DNA from: Deltaproteobacteria bacterium
GTDB taxonomy: Bacteria; Desulfobacterota; Desulfobulbia; Desulfobulbales; SURF-16
Length of the DNA stretch: 42,120 nt
Assembly (NCBI GenBank): GCA_030667965.1
Contig: DAOUUW010000005.1
Coordinates: 1 to 42,120 of the forward strand
Direction: 5' to 3'
Numbering within the stretch: position 1 is the first letter of the stretch; every line of letters begins with the position of its first letter. The position numbers and the translations under genes are program-made. The notes beneath the pieces are model-generated. The model was not told where the DNA came from. It made no database searches and saw only the letters and a list, made by a program, of their open reading frames with translations. Below, one piece after another: positions 32,018-41,735 of this stretch.

Positions 32018-34915
32018 ATGATCTCTCCGCCTAATTTTTATAATGCCAATATTATACTTTTAAAAGAGTACCACCCACAAATATGGCAGCAAATATCTGA
32101 CGCTGCCCCTGAACCGACCGGCAGCCTCTGCCTTGCCCAAAACGGCAGCCTTAACCTCATTGTAGCCAACAAGGAAGGCAGAGAGGTTTCACTGCATAAA
32201 AAATCCAACCCTGAAAGTGAAGCAGACGATTTCCTGGCAAAGGTGCCCACAGATCACACTGGATTTGTTGCCATGTTAGGTATGGGGCTTGGATATGCCC
32301 CATTGGGAATCCTAAAACAAAGACCGCTGCTTCAATATCTTGCAGTTTTTGAACGCGATACGGGTATCTTCATACAGTCCCTCAAACATATGGATCTTTC
32401 AACGCTTCTCAGCGACAAAAGGCTCATCCTGGGAATTGGCAAGAAAATCAGTGTCAGCGACGTCTTGGCTCCAGCCTCTCGCACATTGCAACTCGAGGGA
32501 TCCAGCGTTTTTCACCATCTTCCGTCCTTTGACTTTGACCCCGCCGGATATCAGGCCCTGAAAGAACAGCTTTTTACCCATCTCAACACTCTCAACGTAG
32601 GCGGGACCACCACCAGGGTTTTAGGAAGGAATTTTTTCAACAACCGCTTCAGGCACGTCACCACCATTCATCACCACCTTCTTCTCGAGCAGCTGCACAA
32701 TGCATTTACCGGAGTTCCCGCCATCCTTGTGGCTGGAGGCCCTTCACTTGACAAAAACATTCATCTCTTGAAAGAGGCCCAGGATAAAGCGGTCATTCTG
32801 GCTGTTGACACCGTGCTTCCCGCACTTCTTAAAAACGGAGTCATGCCGCATTTTCTCACCTCCATTGACCAGAATAATCTTACCTATGAAAAATTTGCCG
32901 ATGTGATACCCAAGGCCAAAAACATATCCCTCATCTGTTCATCATGGGTAAACCCTAAGACCACCCGAAATTTTCCAGCGGAACAGGTGTTCTGGACATT
33001 TACCGCAAAGCCCATGGAAGCCTGGCTCAACTCATTGCTTGGCGGGAAAATATTTACCGGAGGAGCAAGCACTGTTGCCCATCTCAACCTCATTGCCACA
33101 GACATTCTCGGCTGTGATCCCATTATCTTTGTCGGTCAGGATCTGGCCTACCCTCAAACGGCAAGCCATGCCAAAGGCACTGTGCTGCAAGGCACCGCTC
33201 CCACAGATACTTTGCAACCAAACAACACAGAAGGACAAATTGTAAAAGGAATTGACGGAACAACTCTCCGGACGAATCGTTCTTTTTTGAGCATGAAAAA
33301 ATTCTTTGAGTCAGCAATTGCTCAATCGCATAAAAAGTACATCAATGCCACAGAGGGTGGCGCTCATATTGAGGGGACAACGGTACTTTGCCTCCGGGAT
33401 GTACTGGATTCATATTGCACAAAAGAAACCGCCGGCAGAAGACAGATTCAAGAACTCATACAATCAGCCAAGAAAATTGATCCCTACCGATTACTTGACG
33501 AATTCGGCAAGACTCTTAAAAAAGTCAAAAACCTGCAAAAAGACATTTCTGAAGCAGACAAACTCAGCAAATCCGTGCAAAAAGAGATGGGAACCTCTGC
33601 AAAGAACAAGCAGTATGTCCGGTCCTTCAACCTGCTTCCCTCACGCACTCAACAAAAAATCAAAAAGATAGACTCTCTCCACAATAAACTGGATAACTCG
33701 GTGGGAATATGGAGAATCCTTGAAGAAATAACCATGGATGGACTCCAGCAAAGCGAACGGGACCGGCAAGCCATTTCAACTCTGGCAAATGATCCGGCTA
33801 AATACTTCGAATGGCTGCAACAAAACCTGATACGCCTGCTCAACATCAATAAGGTGCGCAAAGAGACCCTCGACCTGCTTGCCGAAAACCTCAGCAGAAT
33901 TCTGTCCTTCCACCAAAAGGAAAATTCTCTTTTAAACAAAATAGCAAAAGGCGAAGACACGGAACAAAACCGTCTCACGCTTGCCCGCCTCTATATGGAG
34001 GAGGAAAATTATTCACTGGCCAAGCCGATATTGGAAAAACTGCAAACAACAATGCCGCAATCAGGTGAAATATTTTTCTTCCTGGGCTGCATAAAGGCGC
34101 TGCGCTCAGAGCTTGCAAAGTCAGCGGAATGTTTCAGTAAGGCTCTATCAATTGACCCAGGGTTTGCGGAGACTATTGATAATTTTCACAAAAAACTCGG
34201 AGACGAATTCCTGTCTTTTGCCGGATATTTCAAAACACATGCTGGTCGTCAGGCAAGCGTAAAATACATGGTGCAAAAGGGGCTAGGATTTACACCGAAT
34301 CACCGTCAGCTTATCAACGAACTGGAAGAAATCATCAACAAAGACATACGACTCAGTCGATCCAGCCAAAATACCGGTAATGATCAGGATGCGGCTGTAC
34401 AGATCTGCGACTGGTACAATTTTCTCAAAGAAGAGAAGGCATTAAGCGCCAACCTCAATCCCGAACTTGTCAGCAATATTTATCTTCATTATGGCAGACT
34501 CCAGGTAAAAAAAGGGAGACAGGCTGAAGCCATAGCAAATTTCCACAAGGGACTTGAATATTTTCCTCACAGCTACGACCTCAACTCTACCATCATTGAT
34601 ACTCTTTTTGAAATTGGCGATTTTAGTAACGCTATAGAATCTCTGAATAAAGCGGTCACAATAGATAACAAATTCGCTGCCTATTGGGAGACCATAGGAG
34701 ACAGCCTGCAGGCCAATGGACAAAATGAAGATGCCGGATTTGCCTATGAGCGCTGTTTTATGTTGCAACCTGAAAATAACGGCCTTCTCAAAAAAATCGG
34801 CGATTGCTATATGGCCGGCGGCCAACTGGAGGCGGCCAAAGAGGCCTATCAGCAGTTAAAAGCCAGAATGGAAGAGTTGGGTGCTTCAACAAATGATGTG
34901 CATAATGTACAATAA
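32018..34915 (+). CDS. Maf-type (6-hydroxymethylpterin pyrophosphokinase MptE-like) flagellin glycosyltransferase with TPRs
   Basis: A 965-aa protein. The middle has the DUF115/Maf core (VAGGPSLDKNIHLLKEAQDKAVILAVDTVLPALLKNGVMPHFLTSID...IFVGQDLAY). The C-terminal third has tetratricopeptide-type repeats (RLYMEEENYSLAKPILEKL, CIKALRSELAKSAECFSKAL, YGRLQVKKGRQAEAIANFHKGL). Maf proteins transfer pseudaminic or legionaminic acid to flagellin. Position between the flagellin gene and a nonulosonic acid operon strongly supports this. The TPR tail may recognise flagellin or its chaperone. The start is probably the ATG at 32018; an in-frame TTG at 31958 is an alternative, and neither has a strong ribosome site. 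Confidence 0.85.
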   Translation: MISPPNFYNANIILLKEYHPQIWQQISDAAPEPTGSLCLAQNGSLNLIVANKEGREVSLHKKSNPESEADDFLAKVPTDHTGFVAMLGMGLGYAPLGILKQRPLLQYLAVFERDTGIFIQSLKHMDLSTLLSDKRLILGIGKKISVSDVLAPASRTLQLEGSSVFHHLPSFDFDPAGYQALKEQLFTHLNTLNVGGTTTRVLGRNFFNNRFRHVTTIHHHLLLEQLHNAFTGVPAILVAGGPSLDKNIHLLKEAQDKAVILAVDTVLPALLKNGVMPHFLTSIDQNNLTYEKFADVIPKAKNISLICSSWVNPKTTRNFPAEQVFWTFTAKPMEAWLNSLLGGKIFTGGASTVAHLNLIATDILGCDPIIFVGQDLAYPQTASHAKGTVLQGTAPTDTLQPNNTEGQIVKGIDGTTLRTNRSFLSMKKFFESAIAQSHKKYINATEGGAHIEGTTVLCLRDVLDSYCTKETAGRRQIQELIQSAKKIDPYRLLDEFGKTLKKVKNLQKDISEADKLSKSVQKEMGTSAKNKQYVRSFNLLPSRTQQKIKKIDSLHNKLDNSVGIWRILEEITMDGLQQSERDRQAISTLANDPAKYFEWLQQNLIRLLNINKVRKETLDLLAENLSRILSFHQKENSLLNKIAKGEDTEQNRLTLARLYMEEENYSLAKPILEKLQTTMPQSGEIFFFLGCIKALRSELAKSAECFSKALSIDPGFAETIDNFHKKLGDEFLSFAGYFKTHAGRQASVKYMVQKGLGFTPNHRQLINELEEIINKDIRLSRSSQNTGNDQDAAVQICDWYNFLKEEKALSANLNPELVSNIYLHYGRLQVKKGRQAEAIANFHKGLEYFPHSYDLNSTIIDTLFEIGDFSNAIESLNKAVTIDNKFAAYWETIGDSLQANGQNEDAGFAYERCFMLQPENNGLLKKIGDCYMAGGQLEAAKEAYQQLKARMEELGASTNDVHNVQ

Positions 34916-34942
34916 CGAACTTTCCCTCCGATAAGGCGTTTC

Positions 34943-35935
34943 ATGAAGCTATCAAACAAAAAAATACTGGTAACCGGGGCCGATGGTTTCATTGGTTCGC
35001 ACCTGACAGAGATGCTTGTACATAAAGGAGCTGACGTATTGGCTTTAAGCCAATACAACTCCTTTAACAACTGGGGCTGGCTTGAGGATATAGCATGTAA
35101 AGACGATGTGGAGATTGCAAGCGGAGACATTCGCGATCCCCATTACTGCAAGCATATCACAAAAAATGTGGATATTATTTTTCATCTGGCAGCCCTGATC
35201 GCCATCCCCTATTCATATGTTGCCCCGGACAGCTATGTTGACACAAACATCAAAGGAACACTAAACATTTGCCAGGCAGCACTGGAAAACAATTGTCAAC
35301 GCGTTATTCATACATCCACCTCGGAAGTGTACGGCACGGCACGGTATGTGCCGATAGATGAAAAGCACCCAATACTGCCCAAATCACCGTACAGCGCTTC
35401 AAAAATCGGAGCAGATTGTATGGCAATGAGCTTTTTCAACTCTTTCAAACTGCCACTTATCATTGCCAGGCCATTTAACACATTCGGCCCCCGCCAATCG
35501 GCCCGAGCCATTATCCCGACCATTATAACCCAGATTGCCAAGGGAGCCTCTGAGCTCAAGCTTGGCGACCTTACCCCAACCCGCGACCTCAATTATGTAA
35601 CTGACACATGCAGAGGCTTTATCGCTGTGGCTGAAAGCGAAAGCTGTCTCGGCGAAATCGTCAACATAGGCTCCAACTCCGAGGTAACCATGGCCCAGGT
35701 AGTTGATGAAATCAAAACCATTATGGACAGCAACGTGAATATTGTAACGGAGCAACAGCGCATACGCCCGGAAAAATCAGAAGTTTTTCGACTGTGGTGC
35801 GACAACTCTAAAATAAAAAATCTCACCGGATTTCAACCAAAGTATTCGCTAAAGCAGGGACTCGAGAAGACCATTGCCTGGTTGACAGAACCTGCCAACC
35901 TCAAAAAATATAAGGCGCACATCTATAATGTTTGA
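34943..35935 (+). CDS. legB: NAD-dependent 4,6-dehydratase of nonulosonic acid synthesis (LegB-like)
   Basis: A 330-aa extended short-chain dehydrogenase/reductase. The NAD-binding motif is VTGADGFIGSHL, followed by substrate-site STSEVYGTA and catalytic YSASK. LegB removes water from a nucleotide-GlcNAc to give the 4-keto-6-deoxy sugar, the first step toward legionaminic acid. Its C-terminus overlaps the aminotransferase gene by 8 bases, as expected for an operon. By sequence alone it could be another sugar dehydratase; the six following genes fix the pathway. Confidence 0.88.
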   Translation: MKLSNKKILVTGADGFIGSHLTEMLVHKGADVLALSQYNSFNNWGWLEDIACKDDVEIASGDIRDPHYCKHITKNVDIIFHLAALIAIPYSYVAPDSYVDTNIKGTLNICQAALENNCQRVIHTSTSEVYGTARYVPIDEKHPILPKSPYSASKIGADCMAMSFFNSFKLPLIIARPFNTFGPRQSARAIIPTIITQIAKGASELKLGDLTPTRDLNYVTDTCRGFIAVAESESCLGEIVNIGSNSEVTMAQVVDEIKTIMDSNVNIVTEQQRIRPEKSEVFRLWCDNSKIKNLTGFQPKYSLKQGLEKTIAWLTEPANLKKYKAHIYNV

Positions 35936-37070
35936 AGATGTAATTTCATTCATACAAGCCCTTTTTCCAGGAAAAGAGTTTATTCCTCTCCATGAACCGA
36001 CATTTATCGGTAAAGAAAAAGAGTATGTCAATGCTGCCATTGACTCGACATTCGTTTCGTCGGTTGGTAAATTTGTGAACATCTTCGAGGAAAAAATCTG
36101 CCAATATACCGGGGCGAAACATGCGGTTGCCACGGTTAACGGGACGTCTGCCCTCCATGCCGCCCTGCTGGTTGCAGGGGTAAAGAATGGAGATGAAGTC
36201 ATAACGCAGTCCCTGACGTTTGTGGCAACGGCCAACGCCATATCATACTGTGGCGCATCCCCCGTCTTTATGGATGTCGACCGCGACACAATGGGGCTGT
36301 CCCCTGGGGCTCTCAAAGAATTTTTAAAGAATCACACCAAAAAATCTGGAAAAAGTTGCCTGAACAAAAAAACAGGCCGACGAATACGCGCTTGCGTGCC
36401 AATGCACACCTTTGGCCATCCATGCCGGATTGAAGAAATTGCAGAGCTATGCCGAAACCATAATATCATACTGATTGAAGATGCAGCGGAGTCACTGGGC
36501 AGCACTCTTGACGAAAAGCACACAGGAACCTTCGGACGTATGGGCGTATACAGTTTTAATGGCAACAAAATAATCACCTGTGGCGGTGGAGGCGCTATTG
36601 TCACAGATGACAAAGAATTTGCTGATCATGCCAGACACCTGACGACCACTGCAAAAAAAACGCACCCGTATTACTATGACCATGACGAGGTGGGCTTTAA
36701 CTATCGCATGCCAAACATCAATGCCGCTCTGGCATGCGCCCAACTTGAAAATATTGATATTTTCCTTGCAGACAAACGAAAACTTGCTGAAAAATACAGC
36801 AAGTTCTTTGACTCCGTCCCATCAGCATCCTTTGTTCCTGAGCCTGATGGCACAAAAGCAAACTACTGGTTAAACACGATATTACTTCAAGACTGCAAGG
36901 CACGGGATCTATTTCTACACGAAACGAACCAGGCCGGAGTAATGACGCGGCCTTCCTGGACACTTTTGCACAAACTGCCCATATACAGCCACTGCCAGTC
37001 AGACCCGCTGACAAATGCCCTGTGGCTGGAAGAACGTATTGCCAACATCCCGAGCAGTGTACGGTTATGA
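35928..37070 (+). CDS. legC: LegC-type PLP aminotransferase
   Basis: A 380-aa DegT/DnrJ/EryC1/StrS-family aminotransferase that adds the 4-amino group to the keto sugar made by LegB. Family landmarks are VNGTSALHAALLVAG, the pocket AVHTFGH-like PMHTFGHPCRIEEI, DAAESLGS, and the PLP lysine in YSFNGNKIITCGGGGA. Length is normal. It overlaps legB and ends in an ATGA overlap with the acetyltransferase gene, so translation is coupled along the operon. Confidence 0.92.
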   Translation: MFEDVISFIQALFPGKEFIPLHEPTFIGKEKEYVNAAIDSTFVSSVGKFVNIFEEKICQYTGAKHAVATVNGTSALHAALLVAGVKNGDEVITQSLTFVATANAISYCGASPVFMDVDRDTMGLSPGALKEFLKNHTKKSGKSCLNKKTGRRIRACVPMHTFGHPCRIEEIAELCRNHNIILIEDAAESLGSTLDEKHTGTFGRMGVYSFNGNKIITCGGGGAIVTDDKEFADHARHLTTTAKKTHPYYYDHDEVGFNYRMPNINAALACAQLENIDIFLADKRKLAEKYSKFFDSVPSASFVPEPDGTKANYWLNTILLQDCKARDLFLHETNQAGVMTRPSWTLLHKLPIYSHCQSDPLTNALWLEERIANIPSSVRL

Positions 37071-37681
37071 AAAAAAAGTTAATACTGATAGGTGGCGGCG
37101 GTCACTGCAAATCATGCATTGACGTTATTGAGCAGGAAGGACTGTATGACATCGTCGGCATCCTTGACAGGGAGAAGAAAATCGGTGAGTCCATTTTCGA
37201 TTATCCAGTTATCGGCAATGATGACATGCTGCCGGCACTGATAAAGAAACATTACTTCCTTATCTCCGTCGGCCAGATCCATACAGCGGAAACCAGGTAC
37301 CGTCTTTACACAGAACTCGTTCATCTTCATGCCAAACGAGCGACAATAGTCTCTGCCCGCGCCTATGTCTCCCCCCATGCGACAATTGGAGACGGCTCCA
37401 TTATCATGCATGGCGCAACGGTAAATGCAGGAGCAAGGATCGGCAGCAACTGCATTATAAACTCTCATGCACTGATCGAACACGATGCCATAATTCACGA
37501 CCATTGCCATATTGCCACCGGCGCCATTATCAACGGCGGGGTCGCTATCTATTCGCAGACCTTTATCGGCAGCAGGGTCATGACCAGAGAGTATGTCACC
37601 ATAGGCGCAAAATCCTTTATCGCAGGGGGGGTAAACATATACAACAATCTTCCGGAACAGAGCAAGGTGAAACCAAAATGA
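37067..37681 (+). CDS. NeuD/PglD-family sugar O/N-acetyltransferase
   Basis: A 204-aa protein. An N-terminal Rossmann-like nucleotide-sugar domain (KLILIGGGGHCKSCIDVIEQ) is followed by a left-handed beta-helix of hexapeptide repeats (ATIGDGSIIMHGATVNAGARIG). It most likely acetylates the 4-amino group (LegH role) with acetyl-CoA. A GTG 15 codons upstream is in frame, but the ATG at 37067 overlaps the aminotransferase stop (ATGA) and gives the canonical start. It also overlaps the next gene by four bases. The LegH role is inferred from order. Confidence 0.85.
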   Translation: MKKKLILIGGGGHCKSCIDVIEQEGLYDIVGILDREKKIGESIFDYPVIGNDDMLPALIKKHYFLISVGQIHTAETRYRLYTELVHLHAKRATIVSARAYVSPHATIGDGSIIMHGATVNAGARIGSNCIINSHALIEHDAIIHDHCHIATGAIINGGVAIYSQTFIGSRVMTREYVTIGAKSFIAGGVNIYNNLPEQSKVKPK

Positions 37682-38694
37682 GCTTTGAGCAAAACCATGT
37701 CTTCATCATTGCCGAAGCAGGGGTGAATCATAACGGCAACCTGGCTCTTGCCAAAAAGCTTGTGGAAGCCGCAGCCGAGGCGGGAGCCGATGCCGTAAAA
37801 TTTCAGACGTTTAAAACAGAAGAAATTGTTGCGGCCTCAGCCCCCAAAGCTTCCTACCAGACAAAAAATACTTCTTCAGAAGAAACACAATATAAGATGC
37901 TCAAAAAACTTGAGCTTTCAGAAAATGATTTTTTCAAACTTCAAGATCATTGCGCAAAACATGGGATTGCCTTCATGTCAACCCCTTTTGACCATTCAAG
38001 TATTGATCTGTTAGTAAAAATGGGGCTCGAGATTTTCAAAATTCCTTCGGGGGAAATCACCAATCTGCCATACCTGCGCAAGATAGGCAGCCTGCAAAAA
38101 AAGCTTATCCTTTCAACTGGGATGTCTGACTTGGCAGAAGTAAAGGCCGCTGTTGATGTATTACTTGATTCCGGCACCACTAAAAAACATCTTATCCTTC
38201 TTCACTGCAACACCCAATACCCAACCCCGTTTGAAGATGTTAATCTGCCGGCAATGAACACACTAAAAACATTCTTTGGCCTTAAAATCGGTTATTCCGA
38301 CCACACACTAGGCATAGAAGTCTCCATTGCAGCTGTTGCATTGGGCGCCAGAGTGATTGAAAAACATTTCACACTGGATAAAAAAATGACCGGCCCGGAC
38401 CATCAAGCCTCTCTTGAACCTAAGGAGCTTAAAAGGATGGTGCAGTCTATTCGCAATACTGAAAAAGCAATGGGAAGTCGGGAAAAAAGGCCAACAACTT
38501 CAGAGTTGCGAAATCGGCCTGTTGCCAGAAAAAGTATCATTGCAGCCCAACCAATTGCCAAGGGAGTAAAATTTTCCGAAGAAAACCTTACGGTAAAAAG
38601 GCCGGGAACCGGGATTTCCCCCATGAATTGGGATACCATTATCGGCAAATCAGCCACCAAAGATTTTAACAAAGACGAACTCATTACTCTCTGA
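37678..38694 (+). CDS. legI: NeuB-family nonulosonic acid synthase (probable LegI)
   Basis: A 338-aa enzyme condensing phosphoenolpyruvate with a hexose to give a sialic-acid-like nine-carbon sugar. The N-terminal TIM barrel begins FIIAEAGVNHNGNLALAKKL and contains KFQTFKTEEIV, KIPSGEITNLPYL, STGMS and EKHFTLDKKMTGPDHQASL. The C-terminal SAF/antifreeze-like domain (ARKSIIAAQPIAKGVKFSEENLTVKRPGTGI) is present. The true start is the ATG at 37678, overlapping the previous stop; a longer frame is open upstream but codes for a shadow of the acetyltransferase. Legionaminic versus neuraminic specificity is inferred from legB/legC. Confidence 0.93.
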   Translation: MSFEQNHVFIIAEAGVNHNGNLALAKKLVEAAAEAGADAVKFQTFKTEEIVAASAPKASYQTKNTSSEETQYKMLKKLELSENDFFKLQDHCAKHGIAFMSTPFDHSSIDLLVKMGLEIFKIPSGEITNLPYLRKIGSLQKKLILSTGMSDLAEVKAAVDVLLDSGTTKKHLILLHCNTQYPTPFEDVNLPAMNTLKTFFGLKIGYSDHTLGIEVSIAAVALGARVIEKHFTLDKKMTGPDHQASLEPKELKRMVQSIRNTEKAMGSREKRPTTSELRNRPVARKSIIAAQPIAKGVKFSEENLTVKRPGTGISPMNWDTIIGKSATKDFNKDELITL

Positions 38695-38700
38695 GCAACT

Positions 38701-39873
38701 ATGCGAAAAATATGTGTCTTTACAGGAACCCGCGCCGATTACGGCATCCTTAAACCTCTCTTAAATAAAATCAAGAAATCACAGGACCTGAGGCTGCAAC
38801 TTTTGGTATCAGGCATGCACCTCTCTCCCGAATTTGGCATGACCTATCGAGAAATCGAAAATGACGGCTTCTCCATTGACGAAAAGATTGAGATCCTCCT
38901 CAGTTCAGATTCCTCCCAGGGGATCTGCAAGTCAGCAGGCCTCGGAATTATTGGTTTTGGAGACGCCCTAATTCGCCTTGCCCCGGACATTCTCCTTTTG
39001 CTCGGTGACCGCTTTGAGACTTTTTCTGCAGCCGCAGCCGCCATGATTTCGCGCATCCCCATCGCCCATGTCCATGGAGGCGAAACAACATTCGGAGTCA
39101 TCGACGAACCAATGCGTCACGCAATCACCAAGATGAGCCATCTTCACTTTACCAGCACCGAAAAATATCGACAGAGGGTTATTCAGCTGGGAGAAAATCC
39201 TGGTCGAGTATTCAATGTGGGTGCCCTTGGGGTGGAGAACATCCGCACGATTTCTCTTCTTGATCGCAGGGATCTCGAAAAAGAACTCGCCTTTTCTCTT
39301 AATAAACCATTCGTGCTGGTAACCTTCCATCCCGTTACCATGGAAAAGGATACAGCAGGAAAGCAGTTCAGGGAATTGACTAGTGCCTTTGAGAAGTTCC
39401 CGAAGCTTCGAATAATCTTCACCAAGGCCAATGCTGACACAGAGGGCAGAATTATCAACACAGAAATCGACAACTATGTGGCCAGTCATCCTGAAAGGAG
39501 TACGGCTTTTACTTCCATGGGTCAGATCAGATACCTGAGTGCCATGCGCCTTTGTACGGCGGTTGTAGGAAACTCATCAAGCGGCATAATCGAAGCCCCT
39601 AGTTTCGGAATTCCAACCATCAATATAGGTGACCGCCAAAAAGGACGAATACGCGCCACCAGCCTTATTGACTGTGATCCGGACCAAAAATCCATTGTTC
39701 AAGCACTGAAAACAGGGCTATCAGCCAGCTGCCGGGAAAAGGCCAAAAAGACAATTAACCCATACGCAGGAACTGATACGGCAAAGAAAATTACAACAAT
39801 AATCAAGAGATTCGATTTAACCGACATAGTTAAGAAAGAATTTTATGACCTTCCCTTACAAGCAATGAATTGA
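38701..39873 (+). CDS. legG: UDP-N-acetylglucosamine 2-epimerase, hydrolysing (NeuC/LegG family)
   Basis: A 390-aa GT-B-fold enzyme that removes the nucleotide and inverts C2, giving the hexose used by the NeuB-family synthase. Landmarks are FTGTRADYGILKPLL, LLLGDRFETFSAAAAAMISRIPIAHVHGGETTFG, VTFHPVT, and the C-terminal GNSSSGIIEAPSFGIPTINIGDRQKGR. All are intact. It starts 6 bases after the synthase gene. In the legionaminic pathway this is LegG; the same family works in sialic acid synthesis. Confidence 0.93.
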   Translation: MRKICVFTGTRADYGILKPLLNKIKKSQDLRLQLLVSGMHLSPEFGMTYREIENDGFSIDEKIEILLSSDSSQGICKSAGLGIIGFGDALIRLAPDILLLLGDRFETFSAAAAAMISRIPIAHVHGGETTFGVIDEPMRHAITKMSHLHFTSTEKYRQRVIQLGENPGRVFNVGALGVENIRTISLLDRRDLEKELAFSLNKPFVLVTFHPVTMEKDTAGKQFRELTSAFEKFPKLRIIFTKANADTEGRIINTEIDNYVASHPERSTAFTSMGQIRYLSAMRLCTAVVGNSSSGIIEAPSFGIPTINIGDRQKGRIRATSLIDCDPDQKSIVQALKTGLSASCREKAKKTINPYAGTDTAKKITTIIKRFDLTDIVKKEFYDLPLQAMN

Positions 39874-39886
39874 GGTGCATCTTTAA

Positions 39887-40996
39887 ATGTATAAGGATTG
39901 GCAAAAAACTCTGATCTCGCCCGCCACTGCCATCATTGAGGCCATGCGCCTCATTGACAAGATTGCCCTGCAGATCCTCCTGGTTACAGACGAGGACAAG
40001 ACCCTGCTGGGAACGATCACGGATGGTGATATACGCCGGGCCATTCTCAGGGGGGAGTCGCTTGAAGACCCCATTGAAAACGTGATGAACACCAGGCCCA
40101 CGGCCTTCACCGCAGACGAAAGTGTGGAAGACATGCTGGTAGCCATGCGGCTCCTGAAGATATCCAAGGTCCCGGTTGTGGACCACAAGAACCGGGTGGT
40201 GGGCCTGGAAATTCTTGACGAGCTGCTACGCCCTTCCCCTAAAGACAACCCCGTTGTCCTCATGGCCGGCGGCCTGGGAAGCCGCCTGGGCTCTCTCACC
40301 AAAAACTGCCCCAAACCACTGCTCCATGTGGGCAACAAACCGGTGCTGCAAACGATCTTGGAAAACTTCATGGCCTACGGTTTTCACAACTTCTACTTCT
40401 CGGTAAACTATAAAGCGAAAATGATCGAAGAATACTTCGGTGACGGGACAAAGTGGGGCGTGAGCATCAAGTACATCCATGAGGACAAGCGCATGGGCAC
40501 GGCCGGCGCCCTGAGTTTGCTGCCAGAGAACCCAAAGATGCCCTTCTTTGTCATGAACGGCGACATCCTGACCAAGGTCAACTTCCTCCAGCTTCTCGAC
40601 TTTCACGGTGAGCATCGGGCCGCTGCTACCATGTGCGCCTTCAAGTATGACCTGCAGATCCCTTATGGTGTTTTGCAGATTGACAAACATCGTCTGGTGG
40701 AGATCGACGAGAAACCGGTGCAAAACTTCTTTGTCAATGCCGGCATCTATATCCTGGAACCCAAGACCCTGAATCATATCCCAGCAGATACTTTTTTTGA
40801 TATGCCGAGCCTCTATGAAACGCTTATTGAGACCAAACAGGAGGTGGCTGTCTTTCCCCTCAGGGAGTACTGGCTGGACATTGGTCACACGTCTGATTTT
40901 GAGAGGGCTCAGGTTGATTTTAAAAACTTTTTCAACCAAGAAGAGAAAGAGTCTCCAGAGGCTGCGCTCATAACCAAGGTTCCCAAAAAACCATGA
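39887..40996 (+). CDS. ptmE: CBS-domain sugar nucleotidyltransferase (PtmE-like)
   Basis: A 369-aa protein. Tandem CBS domains fill residues 1 to about 120 (LGTITDGDIRRAILRGESLEDPIENVMN...). A GlmU/RmlA-type nucleotidyltransferase follows (VVLMAGGLGSRLGSLTKNCPKPLLHVGNKPVL...FVMNGDILTKVNFLQLLDFH). In Campylobacter, PtmE makes the GDP-activated amino sugar that feeds legionaminic acid synthesis. Its DNA is visibly richer in G+C at third positions than the neighbouring leg genes, which suggests a different history. It overlaps the next gene by four bases (ATGA). GAGGTG lies before the ATG. Confidence 0.9.
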   Translation: MYKDWQKTLISPATAIIEAMRLIDKIALQILLVTDEDKTLLGTITDGDIRRAILRGESLEDPIENVMNTRPTAFTADESVEDMLVAMRLLKISKVPVVDHKNRVVGLEILDELLRPSPKDNPVVLMAGGLGSRLGSLTKNCPKPLLHVGNKPVLQTILENFMAYGFHNFYFSVNYKAKMIEEYFGDGTKWGVSIKYIHEDKRMGTAGALSLLPENPKMPFFVMNGDILTKVNFLQLLDFHGEHRAAATMCAFKYDLQIPYGVLQIDKHRLVEIDEKPVQNFFVNAGIYILEPKTLNHIPADTFFDMPSLYETLIETKQEVAVFPLREYWLDIGHTSDFERAQVDFKNFFNQEEKESPEAALITKVPKKP

Positions 40997-41691
40997 TAGA
41001 CGGAAAAAAAGTTCTGGCTATAATACCTGCCAGAGGCGGTTCAAAGGGTCTGCCCCGAAAGAATCTCCTTGAGGTGGGAGAAAAACCCTTACTGGCCTGG
41101 ACCATTGAAGAAGGCTTAAAGTCCCGTTTTATTGACAGGCTCATCCTCTCCTCCGAAGACATCGAAATTATAAAAACAGCAAAAAAATGGGGCTGTGAAG
41201 TCCCCTTTATCCGTTCTCAAGAGTTGGCAACAGATGAGGCAACAACAGCCGCTGTGGTACTTCATGCCCTGGAAGAACTGAGAGAGACATACGACTATGT
41301 CGTTCTCTTACAACCGACCTCCCCCTTACGCTCTCATCAGGACATCGACAGCTGCATTGAGGAGTGCCATGAAAGAGATGCAGCCTCCTGTGTTACCGTC
41401 TCAGCGACTGACAAAAGTCCGTTCTGGATGTATTTTTTGAACGCCGACAATCATATGAAGGCCGTTATTGAAACCTCAAACCGACCCACACGCAGACAGG
41501 AACTGCCAACCGCTTATGCCCTAAACGGCGCGGTCTATGTTGTCAAGAGGGAGTGGTTTCAAAAAACAGAAAGCTTTATCACAGAGGACACTATTGCCCA
41601 TGTCATGCCCAAAGAACGGAGCCTTGACATTGACACCGAGCTTGACCTTAACATATTTCGTTACCTAGACACGATCAAAAAAAACAGATAG
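40993..41691 (+). CDS. legF: CMP-nonulosonate cytidylyltransferase (LegF/NeuA family)
   Basis: A 232-aa enzyme that activates the nonulosonic acid with CTP, giving the CMP-sugar donor for the Maf transferase. The N-terminal nucleotide motif is IIPARGGSKGLPRKNL, followed by LLQPTSPLRSHQDID and a C-terminal ALNGAVYVVKREWF and DIDTELDLNI. Normal length. The start overlaps the ptmE stop. It closes the biosynthetic set of seven genes. Confidence 0.94.
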   Translation: MIDGKKVLAIIPARGGSKGLPRKNLLEVGEKPLLAWTIEEGLKSRFIDRLILSSEDIEIIKTAKKWGCEVPFIRSQELATDEATTAAVVLHALEELRETYDYVVLLQPTSPLRSHQDIDSCIEECHERDAASCVTVSATDKSPFWMYFLNADNHMKAVIETSNRPTRRQELPTAYALNGAVYVVKREWFQKTESFITEDTIAHVMPKERSLDIDTELDLNIFRYLDTIKKNR

Positions 41692-41735
41692 CGAAACACC
41701 CCCTCCTCGCCAATAATAAAAAAAGGAGAAAATAG

